From Yersinia rochesterensis (lineage in GTDB: Bacteria; Pseudomonadota; Gammaproteobacteria; Enterobacterales; Enterobacteriaceae), in assembly GCF_003600645.1 (NCBI RefSeq), contig NZ_CP032482.1, positions 2,852,001 through 2,916,000 of the forward strand: 64,000 bases of DNA, given 5' to 3'. The notes under the pieces are model-generated. The model did no database searches. It had not been told where the DNA came from and saw only the letters and a program-made list of their open reading frames with translations. How positions within the stretch are numbered: position 1 is the first letter of the stretch; the number at the start of each line of letters is the position of its first letter. Below are positions 39,058-49,006 of the stretch, piece after piece. The position numbers and the translations under genes were made by a program.

Positions 39058-39261
39058 TATACCCTAAATAATTCGAGCTTCAGGCAGGCGGCAAGTGAGA
39101 GAGTCCCGATGAGCTTACTGTGTTGTAAGTGATTCGGGTGACAAATCGGTCGAGAACCGATTTGAACGCTGTTTGCAGCGGCCTCGCAGAGGCGAGGCCC
39201 ATGGACGGGCCGAGTAACGAAAGTAGCCAACGCACATGCAGCTTGAAGTATGACGGGCATA
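39058..39261 (+). repeat. ERIC element with an internal insertion of about 78 bp
   Basis: The ends are standard ERIC (TATACCCTAAATAATTCGAG at the left, CAGCTTGAAGTATGACGGGC at the right), but after AAGTGATTCGGGTGA there is an extra segment at about 39139-39216. The insert holds its own hairpins, including AAATCGGT/ACCGATTT and GGCCTCGC/GCGAGGCC. It lies between yfaZ and katA; the remaining DNA in this 556-base gap is AT-rich, with no gene seen. Confidence 0.88.
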
Positions 39262-39450
39262 TGCAAACAATGATAACAATAAGGCGTACCTATTTGCCGA
39301 ATACCACTAATAAGGCTACAACTAGTGTGGAGATCAAGGAATAACTCGCTGATGTTGTTTAAGTTATTATTTTACCAATCAGACTTTTGGCAAAATGTAA
39401 TGCTTTAAAACACCCGAAAAGCAATCAATTCAACAGAAATACTGGAGAAA

Positions 39451-40893
39451 ATGATGAGCAAAAAGAAAGGATTAACCACCGCAGCGGGCGCCCCCGTCGT
39501 TGATAATAATAATGTCGTCACTGCTGGCCGACGTGGCCCCATGCTACTGCAAGATGTCTGGTTCTTAGAAAAACTGGCCCATTTCGATCGTGAAGTTATC
39601 CCAGAGCGCCGCATGCATGCTAAAGGCTCTGGCGCTTACGGCACATTTACTGTCACTCACGACATCACGAAATATACGCGCGCAAAAATTTTCGCCGAGC
39701 CAGGCAAACAAACTGAAATGTTTGTGCGGTTCTCTACAGTGGCAGGCGAACGCGGTGCTGCCGATGCCGAACGTGATATTCGTGGCTTTGCCATGAAATA
39801 TTATACCGAGGAAGGCAATTGGGATTTGGTCGGCAATGATACGCCAGTATTCTATTTACGTGACCCATTGAAATTCCCCGATCTGAACCACGTAGTGAAA
39901 CGCGACCCGCGCACCAACCTACGCAACCCAATTTATAAATGGGATTTCTTCTCTCAACTACCCGAAGCTCTGCATCAGCTCACTATCGATTTCAGTGACC
40001 GTGGCCTGCCGAAATCTTATCGCCACATGCACGGATTCGGCAGCCATACCTTCAGCTTTATCAATGCCGCCAATGAGCGTTTTTGGGTTAAATTCCATTT
40101 CCGCTGCCAGCAAGGCATTGAAAATATGATGGATGATGAGGCTGAAAAACTGATTGGGGCGGACCGTGAAAGCTCTCAACGCGATTTATATGAAGCGATA
40201 GAACGCGGCGACTTCCCGCGCTGGAATCTACAAATTCAAGTGATGCCAGAACATGAAGCATCACAAACCCCGTATAACCCATTCGACCTGACCAAAGTGT
40301 GGCCGCACGGCGATTATCCGCTGATTGATGTTGGTTTCTTCGAACTGAACCGCAATCCAGAGAACTATTTTGCTGAAGTAGAACAAGCCGCATTCAACCC
40401 TGCCAACGTGGTGCCGGGGGTCAGTTTCTCTCCTGACCGTATGTTGCAAGGCCGCCTGTTTTCCTACGGCGACGCGGCACGTTATCGTTTAGGGGTTAAT
40501 CATCACCAGATCCCAGTGAACAGTGCCAAATGTCCGTTCCATAATTATCACCGTGACGGCGCTATGCGCGTTGATGGTAACAGTGGCAATGGGGCGACTT
40601 ACGAGCCAAATAGTTTTGGTTTATTCCAGGAACAACCTGATTTCAGTGAGCCGCCATTGACATTAGAAGGGGCCGCAGATCACTGGAATCACCGCGAAGA
40701 TACTGATTACTTCTCACAACCTCGGGCGTTATTCAACTTGCTCAGCGCAGAAGAACATCAGCGGATGTTTACCCGTATTGCGGGTGAGTTGTCGCAAATT
40801 CCTGAAGAAATTCAACGCCGTCAGATAGCATTATTTACACAGGTTCACCCGGATTATGGTAATGGGGTGAAGAAAGCGCTGGGGTTAAATTAA
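39451..40893 (+). CDS. katA: KatA-type monofunctional haem catalase
   Basis: This 480-residue small-subunit catalase breaks down hydrogen peroxide. The catalytic His is at residue 56 ([12 protein letters not shown]), the Asn at 129 (VGNDTPVFY) and the haem-ligand Tyr at 339 ([14 protein letters not shown]). It is of the short, clade-3 type (about 480 residues), unlike E. coli KatE (750+) or KatG. Two ATGs are adjacent; the second (39454, MSKKKG) has the better spacing from GGAG. It stands alone between an ERIC and a long repeat. A promoter could not be assigned. Confidence 0.97.
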   Translation: MMSKKKGLTTAAGAPVVDNNNVVTAGRRGPMLLQDVWFLEKLAHFDREVIPERRMHAKGSGAYGTFTVTHDITKYTRAKIFAEPGKQTEMFVRFSTVAGERGAADAERDIRGFAMKYYTEEGNWDLVGNDTPVFYLRDPLKFPDLNHVVKRDPRTNLRNPIYKWDFFSQLPEALHQLTIDFSDRGLPKSYRHMHGFGSHTFSFINAANERFWVKFHFRCQQGIENMMDDEAEKLIGADRESSQRDLYEAIERGDFPRWNLQIQVMPEHEASQTPYNPFDLTKVWPHGDYPLIDVGFFELNRNPENYFAEVEQAAFNPANVVPGVSFSPDRMLQGRLFSYGDAARYRLGVNHHQIPVNSAKCPFHNYHRDGAMRVDGNSGNGATYEPNSFGLFQEQPDFSEPPLTLEGAADHWNHREDTDYFSQPRALFNLLSAEEHQRMFTRIAGELSQIPEEIQRRQIALFTQVHPDYGNGVKKALGLN

Positions 40894-40916
40894 CGTTTTT
40901 TGTTTATCACTATTAG

Positions 40917-41520
40917 GTGGACGGGTTCGGTTAATATCAGTTTTGCGATCAGGTTCGGTTGTTAAAGCAACTGAGTTTACTTAACCTCCTATGAACCAAC
41001 TGGCAAAGGGGCCATAAGCGTGGCCCCTTATGCAATCCCGCGCTTGCGCGAAATATTGCCCTACGGGTAAACCGCCTGCGTCCTTCGGGCTGACGAGCCA
41101 GCGCGATTCGCAATCCATGCTCAAGCGCGCTTTTCGCGGGCGTCCATGCCCGCTCACTCTACCCTCCATCCTTGTCGGCAATATTCCTGAATGCGCTCAA
41201 CATCAAAAGCCAATTCAAAACCTTGTTTTTAGGTTTTGAAGTTTAAAAGCACATTTGAGCCGCCGAGTGAAGAGTGTAGCAAGGGAAATCCGCCATGGAC
41301 GGCGGATTTAGGCGTCACGCGGAGGGACCCGCGTAAAGCCGTCCCGCCAGCGAAATGATGAGTGAGGGAACCCACACAGTGGGCTAGCGATACGTGCGCC
41401 AGCGCGGGATTCCACAAGGGTGCGCGCCCGCACCCTTTGGCGGTTGAAGCTATGGAAGTTAAGTGAGCCGTGAAATTTTAACAACCGAACCCGATCAATC
41501 ATCAACCGAACCCAATCACC
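40917..41520. repeat. Large MITE-like inverted repeat element, nested, between katA and menE
   Basis: About 600 bp with no gene, bounded by inverted ends. The outer left end (GACGGGTTCGGTTAAT at 40921) mirrors the outer right end (ATCAACCGAACCCAATCACC at 41501). Inside these, GATCAGGTTCGGTTGTTAAA (40947-40966) mirrors TTTAACAACCGAACCCGATC (41477-41496). The interior is GC-richer, with many short palindromes (for example GGGCGTCCATGCCCGC and CCGCCATGGACGGCGG). Both ends match the ends of the shorter elements at 52118 and 60766. No transposase is encoded. A non-autonomous mobile element is inferred. Confidence 0.75.
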
Positions 41521-41533
41521 AATTCAATTCAAT

Positions 41534-42961
41534 TCAATTCATCTTAACCACAAAATCAGCCACATCCCGCCGCGAGACCTTAATCCCACCCTTTTTAAGT
41601 TCCGCCGGTAAGCGGTAAAAAGCCACCGGGCGCTGGAATGTCGCCAGTTGTGGTGCTAACCAGTTTGCTAACACGGCATCATCCACGGCCTCATCGGCAT
41701 CAATCACCGCCACGGGCCGGTGACCAAATTCACTATCAGCAACAGGAATAACAAAAGCTTGCTGCACCCCCGGATACTGCAACAAAACGCGCTCAATATC
41801 CTCAGGTTGAATACCCTCGCCGCCGCTGAAAAACAAATTATCCAGCCGCCCAAGAATCCGCAGCTCGCCTTGCTGCCATTCACCACGATCGCGCGTATGG
41901 AACCAACCTTCGCTGTCAGTTATGGGTTGCAATTCACCCTGTTGCCAATAGCCCGCAGCCAAGCAATCTGCTTTCGCCCAAACCTCACCCTCAACCAACT
42001 TCACTTGCCGCCCTGCTAGCGCCACACCTACACCGGGCATGCCGTCAGCGCGTTTGGCACACAAGGTCGAGGCTAATTCCGTCAAGCCATAACCACACCA
42101 GCAACGAATCCCACGAGCTTCGGCTTGCTCGGTCAGCGCAGTCGGGATAGTCGCGCCCCCTAGCAACACCTCTTTCAAGGTGAGCACCGGGTCTGGACTC
42201 TCCAATAAACGCCAAAGTTGGGTGGGCACCAGTGAAGCATGGCTGCACCCCACCAACGCGTCAGATAGCGGCATCCCCGCTCGCACCACTAAGCCCGCCC
42301 CGGCACTTAGCCAGCGCCAGACAATACCCTGCCCCGATACGTGAAATAGCGGTAATGACAGCAACCAACTGTCATCCGCCGTAAAATTCATCAATCGCAA
42401 GACGCCGTGAGCGCTGGCCAGATGGGCCGCCAATGCGTGCACCGCTGCTTTGGGTAAACCAGAGGAGCCAGAGGTCAATGTCATGGTCGCCAGCCGTTGG
42501 CTATCCCAGGCAACAAAATCTACCGCGCCATGCTCAGTATTGAAATTCAACGGAATAAAGCTGAGTTGCGCAGGGAGCGGATCAGCCAGATTCAGCATAA
42601 AATCAATATTCAACTGTGGCAAAAGTTGCGCCAACAGTGGCTCTGGCAATTGCGGGTTGAGGGGCAATACGCGAGCGCCGCACTGCAAGGCCGCCAGATA
42701 GGCCAGCAGCAGTGAATCACTGTTTTTGCCGCGCAGCACTACGCCACAGCCGGGCGTCACTCCCTGCTGTTGAAAACTCGCCGCCAGATTATCAATATCA
42801 GCCGCTAATTGTTGCCAACTGATCCGTTGCGACCCCGAGCGAATAGCTGTCGCCCGAGGCCGCAGATTGGCCCAGTATTTCCATGGCGATAAGTATTTCC
42901 ATGGCGATAAGTGTTGCCGTGGAAATAAATGCTTCCAAGGCCAATCACTTAGCTGTGCCAT
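41534..42961 (-). CDS. menE: MenE, o-succinylbenzoate-CoA ligase
   Basis: This 475-residue adenylating enzyme activates o-succinylbenzoate as its CoA thioester. The AMP-binding motif is [16 protein letters not shown], and the C-terminal hinge region is [19 protein letters not shown]. The start ATG at 42961 ([10 protein letters not shown]) overlaps the menC end by 13 bases and aligns with E. coli MenE; the longer upstream frame is antisense-like extension within menC. Compared with E. coli (451) it has about 18 extra residues near the N-terminus, formed by tandem hexapeptides ([24 protein letters not shown]). It is the last gene of the men operon. Confidence 0.96.
   Translation of the reverse strand: MAQLSDWPWKHLFPRQHLSPWKYLSPWKYWANLRPRATAIRSGSQRISWQQLAADIDNLAASFQQQGVTPGCGVVLRGKNSDSLLLAYLAALQCGARVLPLNPQLPEPLLAQLLPQLNIDFMLNLADPLPAQLSFIPLNFNTEHGAVDFVAWDSQRLATMTLTSGSSGLPKAAVHALAAHLASAHGVLRLMNFTADDSWLLSLPLFHVSGQGIVWRWLSAGAGLVVRAGMPLSDALVGCSHASLVPTQLWRLLESPDPVLTLKEVLLGGATIPTALTEQAEARGIRCWCGYGLTELASTLCAKRADGMPGVGVALAGRQVKLVEGEVWAKADCLAAGYWQQGELQPITDSEGWFHTRDRGEWQQGELRILGRLDNLFFSGGEGIQPEDIERVLLQYPGVQQAFVIPVADSEFGHRPVAVIDADEAVDDAVLANWLAPQLATFQRPVAFYRLPAELKKGGIKVSRRDVADFVVKMN
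42876..42947 (-). repeat. 18-bp in-frame tandem repeat in menE
   Basis: Four consecutive 18-bp units: two identical (42876-42893 and 42894-42911, TATTTCCATGGCGATAAG), then TGTTGCCGTGGAAATAAA and TGCTTCCAAGGCCAATCA. They encode hexapeptides near the MenE N-terminus, where E. coli has a single WPWRHW. Confidence 0.88.
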
Positions 42962-43920
42962 AGCACGTCCAGTTGATCGTCTGTCAATAGCGGCAGAGTG
43001 CTGTCCGGCCACTGACGAACAACTTGCGCCTGCATCAGGTTCAAGGTGTCCAACCCCGGCACTGTTGCTGGGGTTAACCACGCCGCCAATCGGGCCAGTT
43101 GAGTCAGCCCCAAGCTCGACTCGATGCTTGAGCTGATAACTGCCACCAACCCCGCTTGATGTGCTTGCTGCACCAATTGCTGGCAACGCGCGATGCTGCC
43201 CACCAATGTCGGTTTGATGACAATCGCCACCACACCTGGCTCGGCTTCTACCTTGAAATCCGCCTCGCGCACACTTTCATCCCAGGCGATGGCGATGCCG
43301 GTATCACGGGCAAACTCACGGGATTCGGCGCGGGTTTTGCAGGGTTCTTCTAAAAACGCAATGCGGGAGCGCAATTCGGGATTGACATACTTGGCGAAAC
43401 CCTCGGCTTTGGCCCGCGTCCAACTGCGATTGGCATCCAGCCGCAGTTTCAAATCAGGTAAAGCCTCCAACAGCACATTAACAATCATGCCATCGCGCAC
43501 CGCTTCATACAGCCCGACTTTTACCTTGGCGACTTTCTCGCCCGGCAAAGCCTGTAGCACCGCGAACAACTCGTCTGGATCGCCAGTACACAGCGGGGCT
43601 TTGCGGTAATCCGCCGTCAACGGCAATAATTCATCAAGCTCCGCCAGTGCGCAACTGAGGCCAAAATCCACCGAGGGCAATGAGCTGAGTTCCGGCTTTT
43701 CGCCATTTACCCAGCGCTGTAACTCAGTGATAGCGGCGGCTTGCGCCTCTGGCAAGGTTTCCTGGCTGAACTCTGGTAAGGGAGCAATTTCCCCCCAGCC
43801 GGTCTGCTCGCCTTGCTGCAATTTCACCAATAATCCATCGCGGCTTTTTAGCCGCTGATGCCGCAGTATCACCCCAGCTTCCATCGGGATGCTATAGCGG
43901 TAAAGTGTGGCCGCGCGCAT
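42949..43920 (-). CDS. menC: MenC, o-succinylbenzoate synthase
   Basis: This 323-residue enolase-superfamily enzyme dehydrates SHCHC to o-succinylbenzoate. The catalytic Lys is in KVKVG, the metal-binding acids are in [15 protein letters not shown] and AWDESVRE, and the second Lys is in VIKPTLVG. Length is normal (320 in E. coli). The ATG overlaps the menB stop codon as TAATG, and the end overlaps menE. Confidence 0.97.
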   Translation of the reverse strand: MRAATLYRYSIPMEAGVILRHQRLKSRDGLLVKLQQGEQTGWGEIAPLPEFSQETLPEAQAAAITELQRWVNGEKPELSSLPSVDFGLSCALAELDELLPLTADYRKAPLCTGDPDELFAVLQALPGEKVAKVKVGLYEAVRDGMIVNVLLEALPDLKLRLDANRSWTRAKAEGFAKYVNPELRSRIAFLEEPCKTRAESREFARDTGIAIAWDESVREADFKVEAEPGVVAIVIKPTLVGSIARCQQLVQQAHQAGLVAVISSSIESSLGLTQLARLAAWLTPATVPGLDTLNLMQAQVVRQWPDSTLPLLTDDQLDVLWHS

Positions 43921-44777
43921 TACGGATTACGCTTGAATTTGCTGAAGTCTGGCTGGCGCTTCTCATTGAATGCATTACGCCCTTCCTGACCTTCTTCTGT
44001 CATATAAAACAACATGGTGGCGTTGCCGGCCAACTCTTGCAGGCCCGCCTGTCCATCGCAGTCGGCGTTCAATGCCGCTTTCAGACAGCGCAGCGCCATT
44101 GGGCTGTTTTCCAGCATTTCACGGCACCAGCGCACCGTCTCTTTTTCCAGCTCGGCAACAGGCACCACGGTATTCACCAGCCCCATATCCAATGCTTGTT
44201 TAGCATCATACTGGCGGCATAAGAACCAAATTTCGCGCGCTTTTTTCTGGCCAACAATGCGCGCCATATAAGCCGCGCCCCAGCCGCCGTCAAATGAACC
44301 GACTTTTGGCCCAGTCTGGCCGAAAATGGCATTATCAGCAGCAACAGTCAGGTCGCACATCATATGCAATACATGCCCGCCGCCAATAGAATAACCGGCA
44401 ACCATTGCTACAATTGGTTTCGGGCAAGTGCGGATCTGGCGCTGGAAATCCAGCACATTCAGATGATGGGTACCACTGGCATCCTGATAGCCGCCGTAGT
44501 CGCCACGAACTTTCTGATCACCACCGGAACAGAAGGCTTTTTCGCCCTCACCGGTCAAAATGATGACGCCGATATTGTCATCATAGCGGGCATCAGCCAG
44601 CGCCTGAATCATCTCTTTCACCGTCAATGGGCGGAATGCATTACGCACATGAGGGCGATTGATGGTGATCTTGGCGATCCCATCACTGGATTTGTGATAA
44701 CGAATATCTTCAAACCCGGCAGAGCAATCTTGCCATTCGATGGCGGCATACAGCTGTTCTTCGCTCGGATAAAGCAT
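43920..44777 (-). CDS. menB: MenB, 1,4-dihydroxy-2-naphthoyl-CoA synthase
   Basis: This 285-residue crotonase-fold enzyme closes the naphthoquinone ring. The oxyanion-hole and active-site motifs [16 protein letters not shown] and [18 protein letters not shown] are present, with the C-terminal FSKFKRNP. It is nearly identical to E. coli MenB. The ATG at 44777 ([10 protein letters not shown]) is chosen because AAGGA lies 9 bases upstream; the ATG three codons earlier abuts that site. It follows menH after 13 bases. Confidence 0.98.
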   Translation of the reverse strand: MLYPSEEQLYAAIEWQDCSAGFEDIRYHKSSDGIAKITINRPHVRNAFRPLTVKEMIQALADARYDDNIGVIILTGEGEKAFCSGGDQKVRGDYGGYQDASGTHHLNVLDFQRQIRTCPKPIVAMVAGYSIGGGHVLHMMCDLTVAADNAIFGQTGPKVGSFDGGWGAAYMARIVGQKKAREIWFLCRQYDAKQALDMGLVNTVVPVAELEKETVRWCREMLENSPMALRCLKAALNADCDGQAGLQELAGNATMLFYMTEEGQEGRNAFNEKRQPDFSKFKRNP

Positions 44778-44790
44778 AGTAAGCATTCCT

Positions 44791-45597
44791 TTAACGGGAT
44801 GGTGGTGAAAATGAAGACTGTGATAAAAATGAAAGCACCTGCGCGGCAAATGCGCCGGGGTTCGCCCGATGAGCATTGTGTCCGGCACGAGCCAGAGTGC
44901 GTAATGGCAGTGGGTATTGGCGGGCCAATTGCTGGAATTTGTGGTCGCGCTCACCGCACAAATAGGTGTATGGGACATTAAGCCGTTGCAGGGCCGGTAA
45001 TAACCAAGGTTGATGCCCAAGTGAGGTAGCTTCCAGCATATCAGCCACCGCCGGGCCATGATTATTGGCGCGCTCCGCCACTAATTGCTCGCGTTGTTGC
45101 GAATCTAAGTCAGCAAATACCGCCTGCTGATACCAGTCGGTGAGCACTTGTGGCAAAGGTTCATGGCGAAAACGTTGCGCCCATTGGCAATCTTGCTGAA
45201 AGCGCGCTTCTCGCAGCTCATCACTTTCCAGCCCAAGGTTGCCCCCTTCGACCAATAACCCTTGCAGACCAACAGGATTTCCATAACAAGCATGAAACAT
45301 CGCGATTCTACCGCCTAAAGAATAGCCCGCCAGCCAATATTCGCGAATGCCATTAGCTTGCAATGTTTCGCTTAACTGGCGGCTGATATCTTCAAAGCTA
45401 GTGGTCGTCAGAGCCACAGAGTTACCGTGGCCCGGTAAGTCGATGAGCAGTGAGGGAATGTCACCGCATAATTCTGCTACGGGCAGCCAATCCTCGCCGC
45501 TTCCCAACAAACCATGCAACCAAACTAACCATGGCCCGCTATGTTGCCGCGCCGAGGATTGGGGATGTGGGCTGAGTTTTCGGCATGCCAGCGTCAT
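44791..45597 (-). CDS. menH: MenH, SHCHC synthase
   Basis: This 268-residue alpha/beta hydrolase releases pyruvate from SEPHCHC in menaquinone synthesis. The nucleophile elbow is GYSLGG, the lid and oxyanion region begin [13 protein letters not shown], and the catalytic His is in [10 protein letters not shown]. The ATG overlaps the menD stop as ATGA. Confidence 0.94.
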   Translation of the reverse strand: MTLACRKLSPHPQSSARQHSGPWLVWLHGLLGSGEDWLPVAELCGDIPSLLIDLPGHGNSVALTTTSFEDISRQLSETLQANGIREYWLAGYSLGGRIAMFHACYGNPVGLQGLLVEGGNLGLESDELREARFQQDCQWAQRFRHEPLPQVLTDWYQQAVFADLDSQQREQLVAERANNHGPAVADMLEATSLGHQPWLLPALQRLNVPYTYLCGERDHKFQQLARQYPLPLRTLARAGHNAHRANPGAFAAQVLSFLSQSSFSPPSR

Positions 45598-47267
45598 AAA
45601 TGAGCCACCTGTTGCGCCAGTTGTTGCAGCGTCTCTGCCCCCTGGCTCGGCGGCACCTGTATTTCAATCAGTGTGACTCCGCCGTGGTGCCAGCATTGTT
45701 CTACCTGTTGCTGGAGCATCAGCCAGCTCTCTGGGCGGGCATAACCTAAGCCAAACATCGCGGCGGCATGCTCAAAACTCACATTTTGCGGCATGCAATA
45801 AAAACGCTGGCGGTCAGCTTCTGGGGTGGGCAGCAGAGAGAAAATCTGCCCGCCATTATTGTTCACCACCAACAACACCATTGGGGCTGAACTTTGGCGC
45901 AATAAAGCCAGCGCATTAAGGTCATAGAGGGCGGATAAATCCCCGACAATAGCCAGCGTCGGCTTGGCGGTGGCGCGCTGGACACCGGCGGCGGTCGACA
46001 ACAAACCATCAATGCCACTGGCACCGCGATTACTGTAAACCGGGTAGCCCACCGGTAATTGACCAAGCGCATCAATCAAGCGGACAATCAAACTGTTACC
46101 GACAAAAAGCTGCCCATTTTCGGGTAATAATTCAGCCAGCAGATGGGCAATCGCCGCCTCACTGAATTGTTCATTTAGCGCCTCGGCGACATGCGCATGA
46201 GCATTTTCCGCCCCTATAATTAGCTCGGTAGCCCAAGGGGTTCGGCGCTGTGCTGGATGCTGTTTCAGCCATTCATTCACCGGAGAAATAATTCTGCGCC
46301 CACGGTGATTGGCGGGATCAAGGCGGCCCGGTAAGTTATCGACCAGCCAGTATTCTTGCGGCTGGCATTGTTCTTGCCATTTCAACAGGTGCTTGCCAGT
46401 CAGGCTGCTGCCAAACTGCAAGACAATCTGCGCCTGCGCCAGCACGCGCTGTGCGCTCGGATGTTCAATCCATAGCTCCGCACAAGGTAGCGGTTGACCG
46501 GTCTGTGACAGCACATCGCCAATCAATGGCCAGCCGAGTAATTCTGCCCATTCGGCGAGCTGTTCGCCCTCTTCTGCCGTCATACGCCCGGCAATAATGA
46601 CCCCGCGCTTTTGACGCCAGAAAAACCAGTCAGCTTGCTGAATTTGCGGCAAATAACCGGATTGGCGCAACCAAGGATGGCAATCTTGCCACCAGTCACC
46701 CAAGGTGGCAGACCAATCGGCATAGAGTTGCTCATCACCGCCATAGAGTGGTTCGGCAAACGGGCAGTTAATATGCAGCCCGCCATGGTGTAATTGCGCC
46801 ATCGCACTGTCGAGGGTGGAAACCAGCCAACGCGCAGGAATATCTGGCGTCGGCCGTGGCAAATTAAGACTTAATGTCGGGTGGCTGGCAAACAGCCCTT
46901 GCTGGCGAATGGCCTGATTAGCTCCGCAATCTATCAATTCTGGCGGGCGGTCAGCGGTCAATAAAATCAGGCGCTCACCGGTCAACCCGGCTTCAATTAA
47001 GGCCGGATAAAGGTTGGCCGCCGCCGTGCCGGACGTGACAATCACCGCCACTGGCTCAGTGGAAGCTTTTGCTAATCCTAATGCCAGATGCCCTAAGCCG
47101 CGCTCATCAAAATGGGTATGGCAAACCAGCGAGGGATTTGCCGCCGCCGCTAAGGTTAGCGGTGTCGAGCGGGAACCCGGCGCAATACAGATATGACGCA
47201 CACCGTGGCGACTTAACGCCTCCAGTAGCAATGCCGCCCAACGACGGTTAAAAACGCTTGTCGACAT
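45594..47267 (-). CDS. menD: MenD, SEPHCHC synthase (ThDP enzyme)
   Basis: This 557-residue thiamine-diphosphate enzyme joins 2-oxoglutarate to isochorismate. The N-terminal catalytic Glu region is [16 protein letters not shown], and the ThDP/Mg site is [16 protein letters not shown] with [14 protein letters not shown]. Length matches E. coli (556). It follows menF after a 172-base gap that holds no obvious terminator. Confidence 0.97.
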   Translation of the reverse strand: MSTSVFNRRWAALLLEALSRHGVRHICIAPGSRSTPLTLAAAANPSLVCHTHFDERGLGHLALGLAKASTEPVAVIVTSGTAAANLYPALIEAGLTGERLILLTADRPPELIDCGANQAIRQQGLFASHPTLSLNLPRPTPDIPARWLVSTLDSAMAQLHHGGLHINCPFAEPLYGGDEQLYADWSATLGDWWQDCHPWLRQSGYLPQIQQADWFFWRQKRGVIIAGRMTAEEGEQLAEWAELLGWPLIGDVLSQTGQPLPCAELWIEHPSAQRVLAQAQIVLQFGSSLTGKHLLKWQEQCQPQEYWLVDNLPGRLDPANHRGRRIISPVNEWLKQHPAQRRTPWATELIIGAENAHAHVAEALNEQFSEAAIAHLLAELLPENGQLFVGNSLIVRLIDALGQLPVGYPVYSNRGASGIDGLLSTAAGVQRATAKPTLAIVGDLSALYDLNALALLRQSSAPMVLLVVNNNGGQIFSLLPTPEADRQRFYCMPQNVSFEHAAAMFGLGYARPESWLMLQQQVEQCWHHGGVTLIEIQVPPSQGAETLQQLAQQVAHL

Positions 47268-47439
47268 GGTTCGCCCAAAAGTCAGTTAACAGACACTGCA
47301 ATCCCGATAATCAGCATGAGGAACATGCTTTCCTCTGAAAAAGCCCGGAGTGACTGATTAATAGTAAAATTCTTATCATTATCTCCCCAAAACCGGCATA
47401 AGAGCCATAATCCGACCACATAGTGAATGCGGTTAATGA

Positions 47440-48840
47440 TTACATTTTAGGATTATAATTTTCATTAGTCAGCAAAGTATGTAACCCCGCCAATTTATTG
47501 TTAATTTCTTGCCATTCCTGTTCAGCATCCGAACCGGCGACAATACCGGCACCGGCATACAGATGAATTTGGCTGTCGTCCAGCCATGCCGAACGCAGTG
47601 TTACAGTGAATTCAGTTTGTTTCAGGGAGAGGTAGCCCGCCGAACCGGCATACCAGCCACGAGAAAAAGGCTCATTTTCACTAATAAACTGGCGGGCAAC
47701 ATTGCGAGGCAGCCCGGCCACTGCCGCCGTCGGTTGCAGCCGGTATAGGCAATCAGCATCATTGGCGCGGTTAAGCTGCGCATGAATACGGCGGCGCAAA
47801 TGCTGCACTTTTCGCAAGCGAATAATTTCTGGTGGCATGACATCCACCGCCACCACCCCGCCTTGTAAGCGCTGGCAAATGTCATCAACCACCAGCAAAT
47901 TCTCGCGCTGATTCTTTTCATCATGCATCAACCAATCAGCCAACGCAGTGGCTTGTGCCGTGTCATTATCATTTGACGTGGTTCCCGCCAACGCTTCGGT
48001 TTCCAGATGTTGCAACTGGCGCAAATACAGGCGCTCAGGGCTGGAGCCTAAAAATGCTCGGGAGCCATCAAAGCGCAACATAAAGTGAAAACAGTGATGA
48101 TTGACCTGCCGACTGGCGGCCATAAAAGCCGCGCAAGAGAGCGGTTTATCCAGCCGCAAGCGGGTCGCCCGCGCCAGCACCACTTTCTCCATTTTTTGTT
48201 GCTCAATATTGCCCAAAGCCTGCTGAATAAGGCGGCTCCACTGCGGGTATTCCGGCATATGGCTGGCATTTTCAACCACCACGTCCAATGCAGGCAGGGG
48301 TTTGGCGATAACCAGTTGATCAATAAAGGCGATGGCGAGCAAGGCGTCTTGTGCGAGGGAATAGTCACTGACCAGATTAAGAGTCAAATGGGTATTGTTA
48401 CCGCGCCGCAAAATTTCAATACGCGGTAAAAATAAGAAACTAGTTTGGGTTTGCTGCGGGGCTTCAGCAGCGGGTGTGGCAATATTTGCTGTTTCGGCAA
48501 TATTTGTTGCTTCGACAATAATAGTGACCGGCTCAAACGCATTCAGTCCCCAAATGCGTAAACCCGCCACAGCACTATGCTGTTGGATAAATTGATCTGC
48601 TGATGCTACATCATTAAATTGCCGGGTTTGCCCACAGACGGCAGCCTCTTCATGACCATCGCGATGATGCCAATAGAATTGAGGAAAATGGCCTTGTGCG
48701 GCAAGCCATTCAAGCAATTGATTACCCACTTGTCCCGGCGCGGGCAAGATAATTTGCCGAATACCGGCCTGGTCAGGGAAACCGGCACGTAACTTTTGCC
48801 GTAATTCGCCCAACAAACCAGAAAGTTGCTTCACGACCAC
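47440..48840 (-). CDS. menF: MenF, isochorismate synthase
   Basis: This 466-residue chorismate-binding enzyme makes isochorismate for menaquinone. The hallmark motifs [42 protein letters not shown] and [16 protein letters not shown] are present. It is longer than E. coli MenF (431) because of an insertion of about 30 residues after WGLNAFEPV, rich in Ala/Glu/Thr and built partly of an 18-bp tandem repeat. The start is GTG; either the codon at 48840 or the one two codons later may be used. It is the first gene of the men operon. Confidence 0.95.
   Translation of the reverse strand: MVVKQLSGLLGELRQKLRAGFPDQAGIRQIILPAPGQVGNQLLEWLAAQGHFPQFYWHHRDGHEEAAVCGQTRQFNDVASADQFIQQHSAVAGLRIWGLNAFEPVTIIVEATNIAETANIATPAAEAPQQTQTSFLFLPRIEILRRGNNTHLTLNLVSDYSLAQDALLAIAFIDQLVIAKPLPALDVVVENASHMPEYPQWSRLIQQALGNIEQQKMEKVVLARATRLRLDKPLSCAAFMAASRQVNHHCFHFMLRFDGSRAFLGSSPERLYLRQLQHLETEALAGTTSNDNDTAQATALADWLMHDEKNQRENLLVVDDICQRLQGGVVAVDVMPPEIIRLRKVQHLRRRIHAQLNRANDADCLYRLQPTAAVAGLPRNVARQFISENEPFSRGWYAGSAGYLSLKQTEFTVTLRSAWLDDSQIHLYAGAGIVAGSDAEQEWQEINNKLAGLHTLLTNENYNPKM
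48479..48514 (-). repeat. 18-bp in-frame tandem repeat in menF
   Basis: Two adjacent 18-bp units, GCAATATTTGCTGTTTCG and GCAATATTTGTTGCTTCG, encode EATNIA and ETANIA in a part of MenF absent from E. coli. A third, weaker unit follows. Confidence 0.8.
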
Positions 48841-48972
48841 CTCGGCAAATCAACAGAAAGAGTGGGATTATACGGGCCATGAATAATAAGAAAAGTCAGA
48901 TTGAAAAGTTATTGTTAGTTATCACACTAATTTTTGATGTCGATGCAAATCTTTACCTCTTAATAGGGGGAA

Positions 48973-48996
48973 AGGGCAGGAATCCCCCCCTGCCCT
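48973..48996 (-). terminator. Hairpin after the autotransporter gene
   Basis: AGGGCAGG (48973-48980) and CCTGCCCT (48989-48996) form an 8-bp stem just beyond the autotransporter stop codon. The run after it on the minus strand is TTTCCCCC, so it is an imperfect intrinsic terminator. Confidence 0.6.
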
Positions 48997-49006
48997 CTGT
49001 ATTGAA

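Noticed and set aside
40981..41417. Short open frames in the region between katA and menE
   Set aside because: They fall in a palindrome-rich repeat, overlap on both strands and resemble no protein; no transposase motif is seen.
42962..43186. 75-codon N-terminal extension of menE
   Set aside because: It overlaps menC fully in another frame and does not resemble MenE; the ATG at 42961 matches the E. coli start.
44778..45059. Long N-terminal extension of menB
   Set aside because: It lies inside menH and has no similarity to MenB, while the ATG at 44777 gives exactly the E. coli length.
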